A stretch of 64,000 bases of DNA from Plasmodiophora brassicae (taxonomy: Eukaryota > Endomyxa > Phytomyxea > Plasmodiophorida > Plasmodiophoridae): assembly GCA_039704465.1 (NCBI GenBank), contig JASFAU010000011.1, positions 186,001 to 250,000 on the forward strand, given 5' to 3'. The notes beneath the pieces are model-generated. The model was not told where the DNA came from and did not search any database. It saw nothing but the letters and a program-made list of their open reading frames with translations. A program made the translations under genes and the position numbers. Of this stretch, positions 55,070-64,000 are shown one piece after another; within the stretch, counting starts at the first letter, position 1; every line of letters starts with the position of its first letter.

Positions 55070-55780
55070 TTAGACGGCCGAGACAACAGCAACTGGCGCC
55101 GATGCAGCGTCCTGCCGTTTAGCGATGCAGAACGCGAGCAAGCCGACGAGTGCGCCGACAACGATCAGGACGATGGAGACGATGAGGACCATGTTGGAAG
55201 CGTCTTCAGAGGCAGCACGGCTCACAGATGCAGCAGCTTCCTGCTTTGGTTCTTCCTTTTTCTTCTTCTTTCCGTCAACCTGCTTCTTTATCTCGATCGC
55301 TGCCGCAGTGAACGCAGCGCCGCCAATGGCGGCCGTCGCCATGGCAGCCCCGGTGGTGACAGTGACCGGCGCGGGCTTCATCAGCGCGTCCTTGGCGGAG
55401 ACCAACTTGTCCTTGATGGGAGATCCGGTGCTCTTCTTCTCAGGCATAACGACGCCCTTGACCCAGCGGTATGCAGATGGTGCCGTAGCGATTGCAGTGA
55501 CACCAACCCCTGCCGCCTTAACGAGGGACCCCGCAAAACTATCAACCTCTTTAACAGCGTCGGCAGTGTCCTTGAGCTTCTTCACGCCCAGGTCGACCCA
55601 ATCGCGACCATGGCCGATGATCGTCTTCTCATTCTGTTCCTTTTCCTTCTTGACCTTCTCCTCCTTCTCCTTCTTCACGATTCGGTCGGCGATCCTATGC
55701 CCAGTATCGCGGCTCGGTGGATCGGCAACGGCCTGCGCGACCACGAGCGCCAGCAGCGCCAATACCGCCAGACGCGCCAT
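55070..55780 (-). CDS. Secreted Lys-rich protein with C-terminal membrane anchor
   Basis: Single exon, 236 residues. A signal peptide (MARLAVLALLALVVAQAVAD) precedes a Lys/Glu-rich helix (IVKKEKEEKVKKEKEQNEK), a small-residue region (SLVKAAGVGVTAIATAPSAY, GAAMATAAIGGAAFTAAAIE) and another Lys run (DGKKKKKEEPKQE). A C-terminal TM (MVLIVSIVLIVVGALVGLLA) and a short cytosolic tail follow. This is a type I membrane layout. No family recognised. The gene at 58661 has a comparable layout, although the sequences are not alike. Confidence 0.7.
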   Translation of the reverse strand: MARLAVLALLALVVAQAVADPPSRDTGHRIADRIVKKEKEEKVKKEKEQNEKTIIGHGRDWVDLGVKKLKDTADAVKEVDSFAGSLVKAAGVGVTAIATAPSAYRWVKGVVMPEKKSTGSPIKDKLVSAKDALMKPAPVTVTTGAAMATAAIGGAAFTAAAIEIKKQVDGKKKKKEEPKQEAAASVSRAASEDASNMVLIVSIVLIVVGALVGLLAFCIAKRQDAASAPVAVVSAV

Positions 55781-56689
55781 CCCTGCAGGAGCAAGCGTTT
55801 CTCAACTGCAACAGCCCGTCAGGTTAGCCCGCACGGAGGCCGTGGCACTGGCACTGCGGTGCTGGGACACCCGTGCGGACTGGACCAATTATAGCGCAAT
55901 CGCAGTCAGCAGCGACTGTAGCTGCACTGCTGCAGCCTTGCAGCTGTTTACGGAGGTCCCCGCCCAGCACAAACAGCACTGCCCCTCCGAACAGGACGTT
56001 TCTTGTACGCATCAGGCGCGGGGTTTAACTCAGGCTACAGACAGCCTGCGGGACCGTCTAACCATATGGGCCTGGTCGCTCCTCACACACAAAGAAGCCG
56101 CTCGTTGAGAGGATTCCTGGGCTGGCATCATCGGCGCCCAGCCCTCGACGCGACAGTGGAGACATCCTGATCTCGACGCTGCCGTGGATAGCCCAGGCGT
56201 GCGACAATCATCCCGTGGTAGCTGCTTTGTCTCCAGGTGCTACACACCTTGACGGCCCTGGACCCTGGCACATCATGCAGATCGTCAACCAGATTTGGCA
56301 ACCCTCATTCCAGCGTTGATTGACCGCCTGGTAGGACTCGTCCGGCGGCAGACTCTCCGAGCGCCTGTCAGTACCGTGTACGACCGGACCGGATCCAGGC
56401 CACCCAGCGAAACCATTCATGCGAGATCTCGCGCTGAACTGCATCGTTGGCCTGGGGACCTCGTTCGTGCGGCGTATCATCCTGTCTAGCCAGTCCTGTG
56501 AAAGCATAATGAGGCATGGGTGCTTCTCCACCAGACGAATACAATATCTGTTGTTTTCGTTCACTGTTGGCGCGAATGCTTCGTTTTCGCCTGTAAAATT
56601 GAAGGGTCGAAGTGAGCAGCGGCGCGGTAGGATCATCTCGAACGATTGGTGGAGGAGCGAGTTGACTGGGGGCATCCGGTTGCCATTGG
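55781..56689. other. No supported gene; short frames only
   Basis: About 900 bp upstream of the secreted Lys-rich gene. A long plus-strand frame across 55125-56108 is antisense to that gene and is not credible. Coding-like pieces on the minus strand near 56370-56660 (RMIRRTNEVPRPTMQFSARS) could belong to the relic described next, but no gene can be built from them. Confidence 0.35.
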
Positions 56690-57019
56690 CGACATATGTC
56701 GCTGACGGCGACGCAATCAGCCAAGAGCATCTCGAATATGCTCAACATGCTCTTGACGAATACATCAAGTTTGGTGGAGCACAGCATTTGAAGCGTTCAA
56801 ACTAGGCACACAAGTCAGCTGAAGCTAATCGCTTTCCGTACAGGTACAATTAAGCATATACGACGACTTGTTAGCCTACCTTGAACGATTCAAGTGATGA
56901 GCTTCACAATCTTAACTATTCGTCAAGAGCATTCGCGGGACAATGGCGATGCCGACGATGTGCTGATCATGTTCGAGATGTTCTTGGCTACTTGCAACAT
57001 CATCAGCGATGTGTCGCCA
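56690..57019. repeat. Imperfect inverted repeat, arms of about 130-160 bp
   Basis: Left arm 56690-56818 and right arm 56862-57019 (read on the minus strand) share TTGGCGACA(T/C)AT, AGCCAAGA(G/A)CATCTCGAA, TCTTGACGAATA and TGAA(G/T)CGTTCAA with TAGGC and ACAAGTC nearby, in the same order. Both arms can encode a related peptide (SQEHLEYAQH / SQEHLEHDQH), so they look like inverted copies of one gene's 3' end with a spacer of about 45 bp. Confidence 0.7.
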
Positions 57020-57369
57020 AGGACAACAGCATGCGATTCGCTGAAATGCACTTCTGCACGGTCGACAGCCACGGGATACCCAAAGCATCGCATCGTTGAG
57101 CAAAGCAGTCGTCCTCATACACTTCTTGCATTTGCCGCTCGAACAGTGTTCGTCTGCAACAACTGCTTACGTTGAAGGTCGCTTAACGGTTACCATTCGA
57201 AATCGACGCCTATGAGCATCTCCACCGGTGATCCATATCGCAGATAATAGAGAATCTGTACCCCACTCGTTGCCCATTATGGATTGCCATAATCCGACCA
57301 GATTTGAACAGATCTGGAAGGGATTTGAAGACGGCAATTGAATCGCGGACAGCGCGCCGGGTTCACCGA

Positions 57370-57790
57370 TGGCGGCCAGCGCGCCGGAGCCGTCGTCGTC
57401 GACTCCTGCTGGCCGCGGCAAGGCACCCGGATAGAAAACCTTCGCGTCCTCTGAGGACATCGTCATCGCCAGAGCTACAAGGCCATCACGGCGGATGCGT
57501 CGGTAGGCACCGACCAGGACGGCGAGACGTTCTTCCGTCGCGTCACCGACGAATTACACCGTTTGGTGAAGGACTCGTCCTCGTTCGTCCAAGATCGTAA
57601 TTGGCTAAGCATTCGGTCGAGGTGGCAGAACAATATCCAGAAGAACCTCCTCAAGTTCTCTAGGTGCGGGAGCAAAGCCCTGGCCGAATCCCACTCTGGC
57701 TGGTCGTTGGACGATTGCACCAACCTTGCCAAGCAGTATTACCAGAAGGAGATGGACAGATAGTTCAACAGGGGACTCGTGTGGGCCGAG
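57370..57790 (+). pseudogene. Myb/SANT-like (trihelix / NAM-associated type) gene, N-terminal half, broken
   Basis: From ATG 57370 the frame reads MAASAPEPSSSTPAGRGKAP and then hits TAG. The sequence clearly continues as KTFASSEDIVIARA and, one base out of frame, YKAITADASVGTDQDGETFF, RVTDELHRLV, IRSRWQNNIQKNLLKFS and SHSGWSLDD. This is the signature of Myb/SANT-like DNA-binding domains of plant trihelix/NAM-associated and Harbinger-accessory proteins. A second nonsense codon, TAG at 57761-57763, replaces GAG found in the inverted partner. No intron of credible length removes the first stop or the frameshift. The open sequence breaks off at 57790 against the inverted copy. Confidence 0.65.
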
Positions 57791-57796
57791 TCAGAG

Positions 57797-58486
57797 CTAG
57801 GCGCCACTTTCATTATCGGCCTCTGCCAGCAACATCGCCAACCGACGCGACTCCAGCTGTTTCTTCCGCAATTCGATGCGCTCTTCGACGAGCAGCTGCT
57901 GGCGCTTGAGGCTCAAGTACCCCATCGACTCATTGGAACTGCCCTCAGCGAACAGCTTGAGATTATACCGGTAACGAGCGACAGCCGCCTGCTCTTGTGC
58001 CGCCTCCACTCGCTTGCGGGCAATTTCGCTCTTCGCCACGTCCCTGGCGAGGACCTCCTGGAGAAATTGACGGATGCCACCACCTGCGTCGTGATCACGG
58101 CCGGTTTCTTCAAACTTCAATCGCTTCGCCTTTTCTTTCCAACTGTCGGTCGATTGCTCATCGCCAAGGACGTAGCAAGAATCTCGGGTGCATCGCCGGC
58201 AACACTGACGGCGTCACGATCATGTTCCGCACCTTGATGGTCATGTACGTCGAGCATGAGAGCCTGCTTCACTGATGCCGAGATCGTCTCACGGGGAACG
58301 GCGAACTTCGGAAGGTTTCTGATCTCGGCCCACACGAGTTCCCTGTTGAACTCTTTGTCCATCTCTTTCTGGTAAAACTCCTTGGCAAGGTTGGTGTATT
58401 CTCTATCATTACTATCTGTTTGTGCGGTGGGAGACTGGGAGGTCGTTTCGCCCCGCGTTTTCCTGGTTTCGGCGCAGATGTTCTTA
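57797..58486 (-). pseudogene. Myb/SANT-like gene, C-terminal half, inverted and truncated
   Basis: The minus strand reads EYTNLAKEFYQKEMDKEFNR, ELVWAEIRNLPKFAVPRET, then after a frame change WKEKAKRLKFEETGRDHD. A coiled-coil region (VLARDVAKSEIARKRVEAAQ, QQLLVEERIELRKKQLESRR) follows, ending at 57797. This is the normal C-terminal part of a trihelix/NAM-associated protein. There is no N-terminal DNA-binding domain or start codon upstream, and I found no intron of usual size that repairs the frame change near 58143. Its first 72 bp (58324-58395) match 57719-57790 at about 90 per cent in inverted orientation. Confidence 0.55.
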
Positions 58487-58660
58487 TGTGGATTGGTTCA
58501 CACGTCACTTGATATTAATCTCTTTGCACCTGAGCGGATTAATCGTCGTCCAGTGTGAACGAGTCCGGAAGCAACCTGTTCCCAGCGGCTATAACGGTAT
58601 CAGTAGCGCAGACGCCATCCCCGAGCACCTAACTACCGCGGGTCGCTTTGTATCTATTAT

Positions 58661-59617
58661 GAATCAGACTGCGTTCATTGTCGCATGCATTGGTCTTGCC
58701 GTTATCGTTGCTGCCAAGGTATATCGAGGGTTCGGATAATGGCGGTCTCCTGATTTGACGTTCTTGCAGGAAGCAGCCACTGACAACGACCAGATCCGGA
58801 GCTTCGTTGTCGACGTGTACAAAGCAATTGACGCTGACTCTAAAATCAAGGACCTGACGGTGTCCGGCACCATCACCGGCAAAGAAGTCATGGATTTCAT
58901 CGGGAGCGCGATTCTTACCAAGGATGACGTCAAGTAGGAACCCGTTCTACAGCGCAGTTGCTTTGTTTTCACCAACCGTCTTACACAGGAAAGGCCTGGA
59001 GTTCGAGACGCGTAAGAAGGAGTACATGAAGGAGTTGGCCGATGGCAAGCGTCCCGACAATGCTGTTACGAAAGCGGCCGCCCATCGCGTGGTCGCACTG
59101 ATCCTGGCGTCCATCCAAAGCATGTGGAAATGGCAGACGAAGAACGAGAAATCATTGCTCCGCAAGATGGTGTACGACAACGAAGACATGTTCATGACGC
59201 AGGTCTGGATCGAGAAGAAGACGAACAGCGGGTCGAAGATTTTCCAGGACGTCCAGAAGGTTCGTTGAAGTGCCCATTTGCCTTTAGGTCACGACCGCTC
59301 ATAGCGCTGTAGTTCTCACTCTCGCTGGAACTGAATCGCGGTATCAAGGACGCAACGAAGAAAGTGCTTGGAAACAAGGCGAAGTACCTGCTTTGGTGGC
59401 AAATCATGATATTGGCATTCTGTGTCATTATCGCCATCGTCCTGGTGATCGTCCTTGTCCGCGGGTGCCGCAAGTACAAATCGGTTTGCCACCGTTTGAC
59501 AGCAGCTGCACCAGTCGTCAACGAACTAATTCTCCATGGCCTCAGGATAAGACAGAACCTACGCCAGTCGTGGTGGTGCAGAAGACGCCTTCCGTTGAAA
59601 CAGTTCGTCCACCATGA
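58661..59617 (+). CDS. Type I membrane protein, unknown, signal peptide plus C-terminal TM
   Basis: Five exons. Exon 1 (from 58661) encodes a signal peptide (MNQTAFIVACIGLAVIVAAK). After an intron with donor GTATAT the protein continues EAATDNDQIRSFVVDVYKAI, GTITGKEVMDFIGSAILTKD. Further exons give KGLEFETRKKEYMKELADGK, ALILASIQSMWKWQTKNEKS and RKMVYDNEDMFMTQVWIEKK. The TM segment is IMILAFCVIIAIVLVIVLV, followed by a basic stop-transfer (RGCRKYKS). The short tail ends TPSVETVRPP. All joins keep the frame, with acceptors TTGCAG, ACACAG, CTGTAG and CCTCAG. The outside part is helical and Lys-rich. No family recognised. Confidence 0.75.
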
Positions 59618-59926
59618 ACCATCTACCACTCCATTGTCATATTCTGACACGCGCCTGTTTGCAGGCGGAGGTCGGAACGCAGATGTAGGGGTTCACACGA
59701 TTCGATGACCTGTGTCGGAGTTGGTGGTCGTGAACTGGGTTATCAGTACACGATTTTGCGTTGGGTGATAACATCCACGGTCGCAGACTATCTCAGCAAA
59801 GTCGCCAATAGCATTATAAGTGGGCGGCGAGCAGTCGACGAGCTCTAGCGGCACTTGGTTCGCAGAGCAGTTTCAGGTCGAAGCATATTTCGGGTGAATT
59901 ATCGGTCTTGCTTGTCATGAAGGTCT

Positions 59927-60447
59927 ATGGGAGAAACCGGCTTTGTTGCTGCGCCTTCTACGTCAGGTGCAAAGCAGCGCTTATACCTGGTACGTCAATC
60001 GGTTCCGCCGTCGAATTCAGCCCGGCACCTCCGGTTCGTGTCCCATTATCTGGAGGCCCTACTGCAGGCACGAATGACTCTTTCAATCCAGATGTTCGTT
60101 TGCTGGTGCCACAAGAAGTACGCAACAAGCTCATGCCACACAACCAGGGTGTACGTACCGGATCACGCGAGACGACGTTGCCAGCCTACCACCATCCGGG
60201 CATTTCGCTGTTTGAAGCAATCGCTTACGCCGCTCGTTCCAATTCCCCGTCCAGGGCGGGCGCCATGATGTTGACCCCTGAGCATGGAGACAGAACGTTG
60301 CTTTCCCTGCCGTTCTTCGTACCTTGGCCGGCGGTTGTTCTGGACTGGGAACAGCGGAAGACATTCACGAGGTGTTCGGCCAGTTCGTTGAAGCGTTGCC
60401 GATCGCCGAAGCGCATCTGCCACCATATTCATGAAGAAGCGCGCTGA
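59927..60447 (+). CDS. Possible small gene, unknown
   Basis: A candidate start MGETGFVAAPSTS at 59927 can be joined over an intron (about 59957-60019) to PAPPVRVPLSGGPTAGTNDS, VRLLVPQEVRNKLMPHNQG and ISLFEAIAYAARSNSPSRAG. Composition is gene-like for about 110 residues and then turns implausible towards 60447. A minus-strand frame overlapping it at 60365-60580 (FLFDDGGGRLPLNSFRKSNI) is equally gene-like, so strand and extent are open. Treat as tentative. Confidence 0.3.
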
Positions 60448-60840
60448 GGGTAACAATGTGCCTGCCCTCGACAAGTAATTCGTGCCGTCTGTCGGCATAT
60501 ACCATCGCGCTGGTAATGTTCGATTTCCGGAACGAGTTCAGTGGCAGACGCCCGCCGCCGTCGTCAAACAAGAACGACATACGGTTGCGTCGTTACGGTC
60601 CCGTAATGCAAATGTAATCCGGGAACAGTCGTGGTGTGGGCCAGGACTACACAATAGCCAAAGACCGACGTAAATAGTGTGATTGCTGGTGAACTAGCCG
60701 GGTCTCGTATCTGGCTAGCAATAATTAGTACGCCCGCCCCTCGAGGTACCATCATTCTTGGTGACGCCTAGGATCCGGGGCGATCGCACGACTATATAGC
60801 CATTTGCGCTAGTAGCCGTCATCGCCAGCGGTGCCGTCCG

Positions 60841-62386
60841 ATGGTATTCGAAAGGCGGTCCCCGTTATTATCTTATGTCAACGAACGTCACCCCGCGGGA
60901 GAACCACATCCCATAGCATACGGCGATCGGCATATTCCGACGCGACTTAATGACCACTTACCACATATGTTGACGCCGGGCGACTCTCCCGCTGGCGCCC
61001 CGCCCAGCCCCATGACGGCGTACACTCACCTGCTACGAGAGCGTGTGTTTGGTGACCATCGCATCGACGGGCGCGCCCTGCATTACAGTATACATCGCCC
61101 AGCGCCGGAACCGTCTGTGGTCACCACCCCGCCCTACCTTCGTAAAGGCACAACGAGGAAAATATGCACGACACCGTTCAAGGTAATGGCGGTTTATTAA
61201 GCGGGGTCAGAGCGGAAGCTGACCTCGCCTAGGTGCTCGATGCTCCCGCTCTGCAGGACGACTTCTACCTGAACTTAGTGGACTGGTCGTCGAATAATAT
61301 GTTGGGGGTGGGACTGGGGAACTGTGTCTACCTGTGGAGCGCGTCGACCAGCAAGGTCACCAAGCTCTGCGAGCTCCCGGGGGAAGACGGCTTGATCACG
61401 TCGGTAAGCATTAATGCCGCACCCGACAACAGAGCGCCTGGTTAACCATTGGGCTAGCTGTGTTGGGCACCTAGAGGGACAATGCTGGCAGTCGGGACCA
61501 AGAGCGGCGAAGTGCATCTGTATGACACTGTCAAGCAGGTCAAAATCCGCACCCTGCTGGGGCACAGCCTTCGTGTCGGAACGCTGTCATGGGGCGGCCA
61601 TAATCTAGCTTCGGGCAGCCGCGATCGTACTATACTTATTCGGGACCACCGCGCCTCCGACGTCTACACGTCCCGTTTGACAGCACATAAGCAGGAGGTT
61701 CGTTACGCCCCCTCAGATTCTCTCGAAATCCAGCCCTGTTTGCTCATGGTGCACGCACGTCTAGGTATGCGGATTACGATGGTCGTTCGACGACAAGCAG
61801 CTGGCGTCCGGGGGGAACGACAACAAGTTGCTGATCTGGAGTGTGTCATCCACGACGCCTGTCGCGAGGTTCGCCGAACATTCAGCAGCAGTTAAAGCGC
61901 TGGCTTGGTCGCCGCATCAGCATGGCCTGCTGGCATCAGGAGGAGGGACAGCGGACCGATGCATTCGTTTCTGGAACACGACAACCCAGACAGCTTTGTC
62001 GAGCATCGACACGGGCAGTCAAGTCTGCAACCTAACCTGGTCCAAGAATGTCAACGAGGTTGGTTAACTGGACTGCCACTCGTTGCTCGATTGCTGAACA
62101 TGATGGCGCCTAGGTCGTGTCAACGCATGGGTACTCGTTGAATCAAATCATAGTCTGGTCGTATCCGACAATGCGGAAACTCGCGACACTGACTGGGCAC
62201 ACGTACCGCGTCCTGTACCTGGCCATCAGTCCGGATGGGCAAACCATCGTGACCGGCGCCGGCGACGAAACCCTGCGATTCTGGAATATATTCCCGCAGC
62301 TGGACCGCGATGCCCAGCGCCGGCCAGCCGCATCACGACTCGGCGCCAACCGGGTCGCGTTCTCCAACAGCTTCACCATTCGCTGA
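60841..62386 (+). CDS. FZR1: Cdh1/FZR-type activator of the anaphase-promoting complex (WD40)
   Basis: The C-box DRHIPTR lies at residues 29-35, and the last two residues are Ile-Arg, the APC/C-binding tail. After the intron 61183-61232 the sequence reads [20 protein letters not shown], then WD40 blades: [84 protein letters not shown] and [20 protein letters not shown]. Cdh1 and Cdc20 share these features; the C-box followed by [11 protein letters not shown] and the blade wording favour Cdh1. It would target mitotic cyclins and others for destruction in late mitosis and G1. Four or five short introns interrupt the gene; two acceptors near 61470 and 61770 are not fixed. Confidence 0.93.
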
Positions 62387-62590
62387 CGAATCCGCTCACC
62401 AATGCACTATGTCATCTCCAAATTACGGAAACAGGCAGCCGCTAATCGGTCACGCTGACTACGGCTAACGACCTGCTTTTGGTGCTGCTGCTATGTGTAG
62501 CCGAAGTCACTGTGCTCGGTAGCCGGTCTGACCCGGTCCCCCGGAGCGCGGTAGCGGTGCCCCATTTTTGCAATTCCGGCGAGCAGCGCG

Positions 62591-62905
62591 ATGGATGCGA
62601 AGTCGGCGATAGGCGGCATGCAGGCGGCGCCGCGCGTGCTGGGGCGGATGCTGGGGTCGTATGTGAACCAGAACGTCAGGATCACGGGGCGCGTGCAGCC
62701 GAACGGCATGCTGCTGGCGCCGGACGGCGTGGCCGTCCACGTGATTCCGGGCAGCGCCGCTGAGAAGCTGCACGGGGCGACGTTCGTCGAGATTGTCGGC
62801 AAGGTGAACCCGGATATGTCCATCCAAGCCTACACAGCGTCCGATCTCGGCACGAATCTCAGTAGTGTTTCGGTTGAGTATCGTCCTGACGCGCTCTCGT
62901 ACTGA
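62591..62905 (+). CDS. RPA3: Replication protein A 14-kDa subunit (RPA3)
   Basis: Single exon, 104 residues, the usual size of the smallest RPA subunit. The OB-fold pattern is visible: APRVLGRMLGSYVNQNVRIT, GRVQPNGMLLAPDGVAVHV, FVEIVGKVNPDMSIQAYTAS and DLGTNLSSVSVEY. The subunit completes the heterotrimer that coats single-stranded DNA in replication and repair. The start at 62591 (MDAKSAIGG) follows a GCGCGATGG context, with no earlier in-frame Met nearby. It converges on the RBBP6-like gene, whose stop lies 151 bp away. Confidence 0.9.
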   Translation: MDAKSAIGGMQAAPRVLGRMLGSYVNQNVRITGRVQPNGMLLAPDGVAVHVIPGSAAEKLHGATFVEIVGKVNPDMSIQAYTASDLGTNLSSVSVEYRPDALSY

Positions 62906-63055
62906 CCGTCATCCTGCTTAGACCTGGACTGTTTCAACGACGTGATCTCCTTGGTCCACGAGAAGTGCCCAAATATTGTCCTATGAACACACGACATCAC
63001 ATTGTTGATTGAAGTCTGTATATTTATACGATGGTCGATGAGCGACGGGGACAGA

Positions 63056-64000
63056 TCAGCGACGGGACCTTCCACGTTCGCCACGGAAAGGTCGATCGCG
63101 TTGGTAACGCCCGTCGCGTTCATCACGATAGTGCCTGTCACGGTCGCCACCGTACCGACTACGGTCGTAATCGCGATCCCGATCAGGGTGGTGGCGCCGT
63201 GACATTGGGCTTCGGCTGCGAGCTCGTACATCGCGATACGATTGCGATTGCCCGGCTGGGCTGCGACTCTTGCGAAGGCGTTCAGGGCTTCGACTCGGTC
63301 GTCTGCGTTCAGGGCTCCGCAACGCCTGCCTTTGTTCCGGGCCGTCACCCCTGTACATGGGCCCGGGCCGGCGATCGCGAGGACCTGGCGGATGTTCAGG
63401 CGGGGGTGGAGGCGGTGGATGATGTGGGACGAATGGTTCCGATGGATACGGATGAGGAAACGGAGCCGGCGCCCGGAAGTGCATTGTAGGAGTCACGCGT
63501 GCCGGACGAGGTCGCTGGCCGTGAGGCCTCCCGAACGTCGAGCGCGACTCGGGCTCCGTTTGCGATTCGTAAATCGGGATGGGAGCTGCCTTCGGCTGCG
63601 ATACCGGCTGCTCTTCTTCAAGCGGCAAGGGGGCGCGCCCAAACTTCTCAACGTGTTCGGCAACTTCTCTTGCGGCCGCTTCGTTGGGCATGACGTCGGA
63701 CGCATTCACATCAGGCGACTGGCAGAACGGGCACGTTCCCGATGAGCGTGCCAGCGCATCCGTGAAGCACTGGCGGCAGAACGTCTGGAAGCAACACGGC
63801 GAGACAACCGGGTCCGTCAGCACCGAATTGCACAGAGAACATGTGATCCGCGTCGCAGACTCGGCGGCTGCCTATAGCACAGCTGGTAAGCCACGCGGTG
63901 CATAGCATTACAATTGTGGATATACCTTCGCCTTCATGATATCCAGTGCACGATCCTGCGGTCGGAACGCATCCTCGAACGCACCCTGGTTCGGTTCGAT
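63056..64000 (-). CDS. RBBP6: RBBP6/MPE1-like RING E3 ligase, 3' part
   Basis: The gene enters from beyond the right edge. The exon at 63926-64000 gives GAFEDAFRPQDRALDIMKAK. After the intron 63872-63925 the RING/U-box-like domain follows: TCSLCNSVLTDPVVSPCCFQ, FCRQCF, GTCPFCQSPDVNASDVMPNE, which is the RBBP6 pattern (C-x2-C, V-x-S-P-CC, C-x2-C). The rest is Pro-rich (VPHHPPPPPPPEHPPGPRDR) and then Arg/Ser dipeptide-rich (RSPERRRPSRSPERLRKSRS), ending in Arg/Asp/Tyr repeats. The DWNN ubiquitin-like domain and zinc knuckle of this family would lie to the right of the window. Members act in mRNA 3'-end cleavage and ubiquitination. Confidence 0.88.

Noticed and set aside
55125..56108. 327-codon plus-strand open frame
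   Set aside because: Antisense to the secreted Lys-rich gene, Thr/Ala/Ser by-product composition, no motif; the minus-strand gene has signal peptide and TM.

Overview
The window is nuclear DNA from a GC-rich, intron-rich, gene-dense unicellular eukaryote. About thirty protein genes lie on both strands, often tens of bases apart. Most are cut by GT-AG introns of about 44 to 90 nt; wherever I rebuilt a whole gene, the exon lengths summed to a multiple of three. The gene set is eukaryotic throughout: CWC22, Cdh1/FZR, RPA14, MAPK, CaMK, signal peptide peptidase, RBBP6/MPE1 and an intron-bearing tRNA-Ser. A chitin deacetylase with a hevein-like domain, an ascorbate peroxidase, a membrane cyclase, very short introns and high GC together suggest a plasmodiophorid-type rhizarian such as Plasmodiophora. 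That is an inference, not a proven assignment.

Layout. 1-13 kb: 3' part of a secreted Thr/Pro-rich protein with a VWD-like region, a Mn-type cation diffusion facilitator, a voltage-sensor-like membrane protein fused to a class III nucleotide cyclase, a protein with two SAM-like domains, an unknown gene built from repeated modules, a CaMK. 12.6-23.3 kb: EamA/SLC35G-like transporter, mitochondrial proline dehydrogenase with an EF-hand insertion (12 exons rebuilt), M3 peptidase, PHD-TFIIS-SPOC transcription factor, flavin oxidoreductase, ascorbate peroxidase. 23.6-34.2 kb: coiled-coil protein, ankyrin protein whose stop codon overlaps that of its convergent neighbour, signal peptide peptidase, a decayed and an intact chitin deacetylase, an ERK-type MAPK, an unknown basic protein. 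34.5-43.3 kb: CWC22, a long ELM2-like unknown gene, a relic-rich non-coding stretch, tRNA-Ser(UGA), two tandem membrane-anchored methyltransferase-like genes. 43.4-51.2 kb: one giant gene for a mostly disordered protein of about 2,561 residues with 360-bp internal repeats. 51.2-64 kb: two paralogous 71/72-residue genes with matching promoters, alkaline ceramidase, two secreted/anchored Lys-rich proteins, two inverted-repeat relic loci, Cdh1/FZR, RPA14, and the 3' part of an RBBP6-like gene.

These genes are not an operon and share no single pathway. Recurring themes are signalling (cyclase, CaMK, MAPK, ankyrin), nuclear RNA and transcription work (CWC22, RBBP6, PHD-SPOC), cell cycle and replication (Cdh1, RPA14), membrane and lipid biology (ceramidase, SPP, transporters) and chitin-wall modification. 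The features least explained by known families are the giant repeat protein, the small paralog pair with 23-bp leader repeats, and three loci where gene fragments sit as inverted duplicates.
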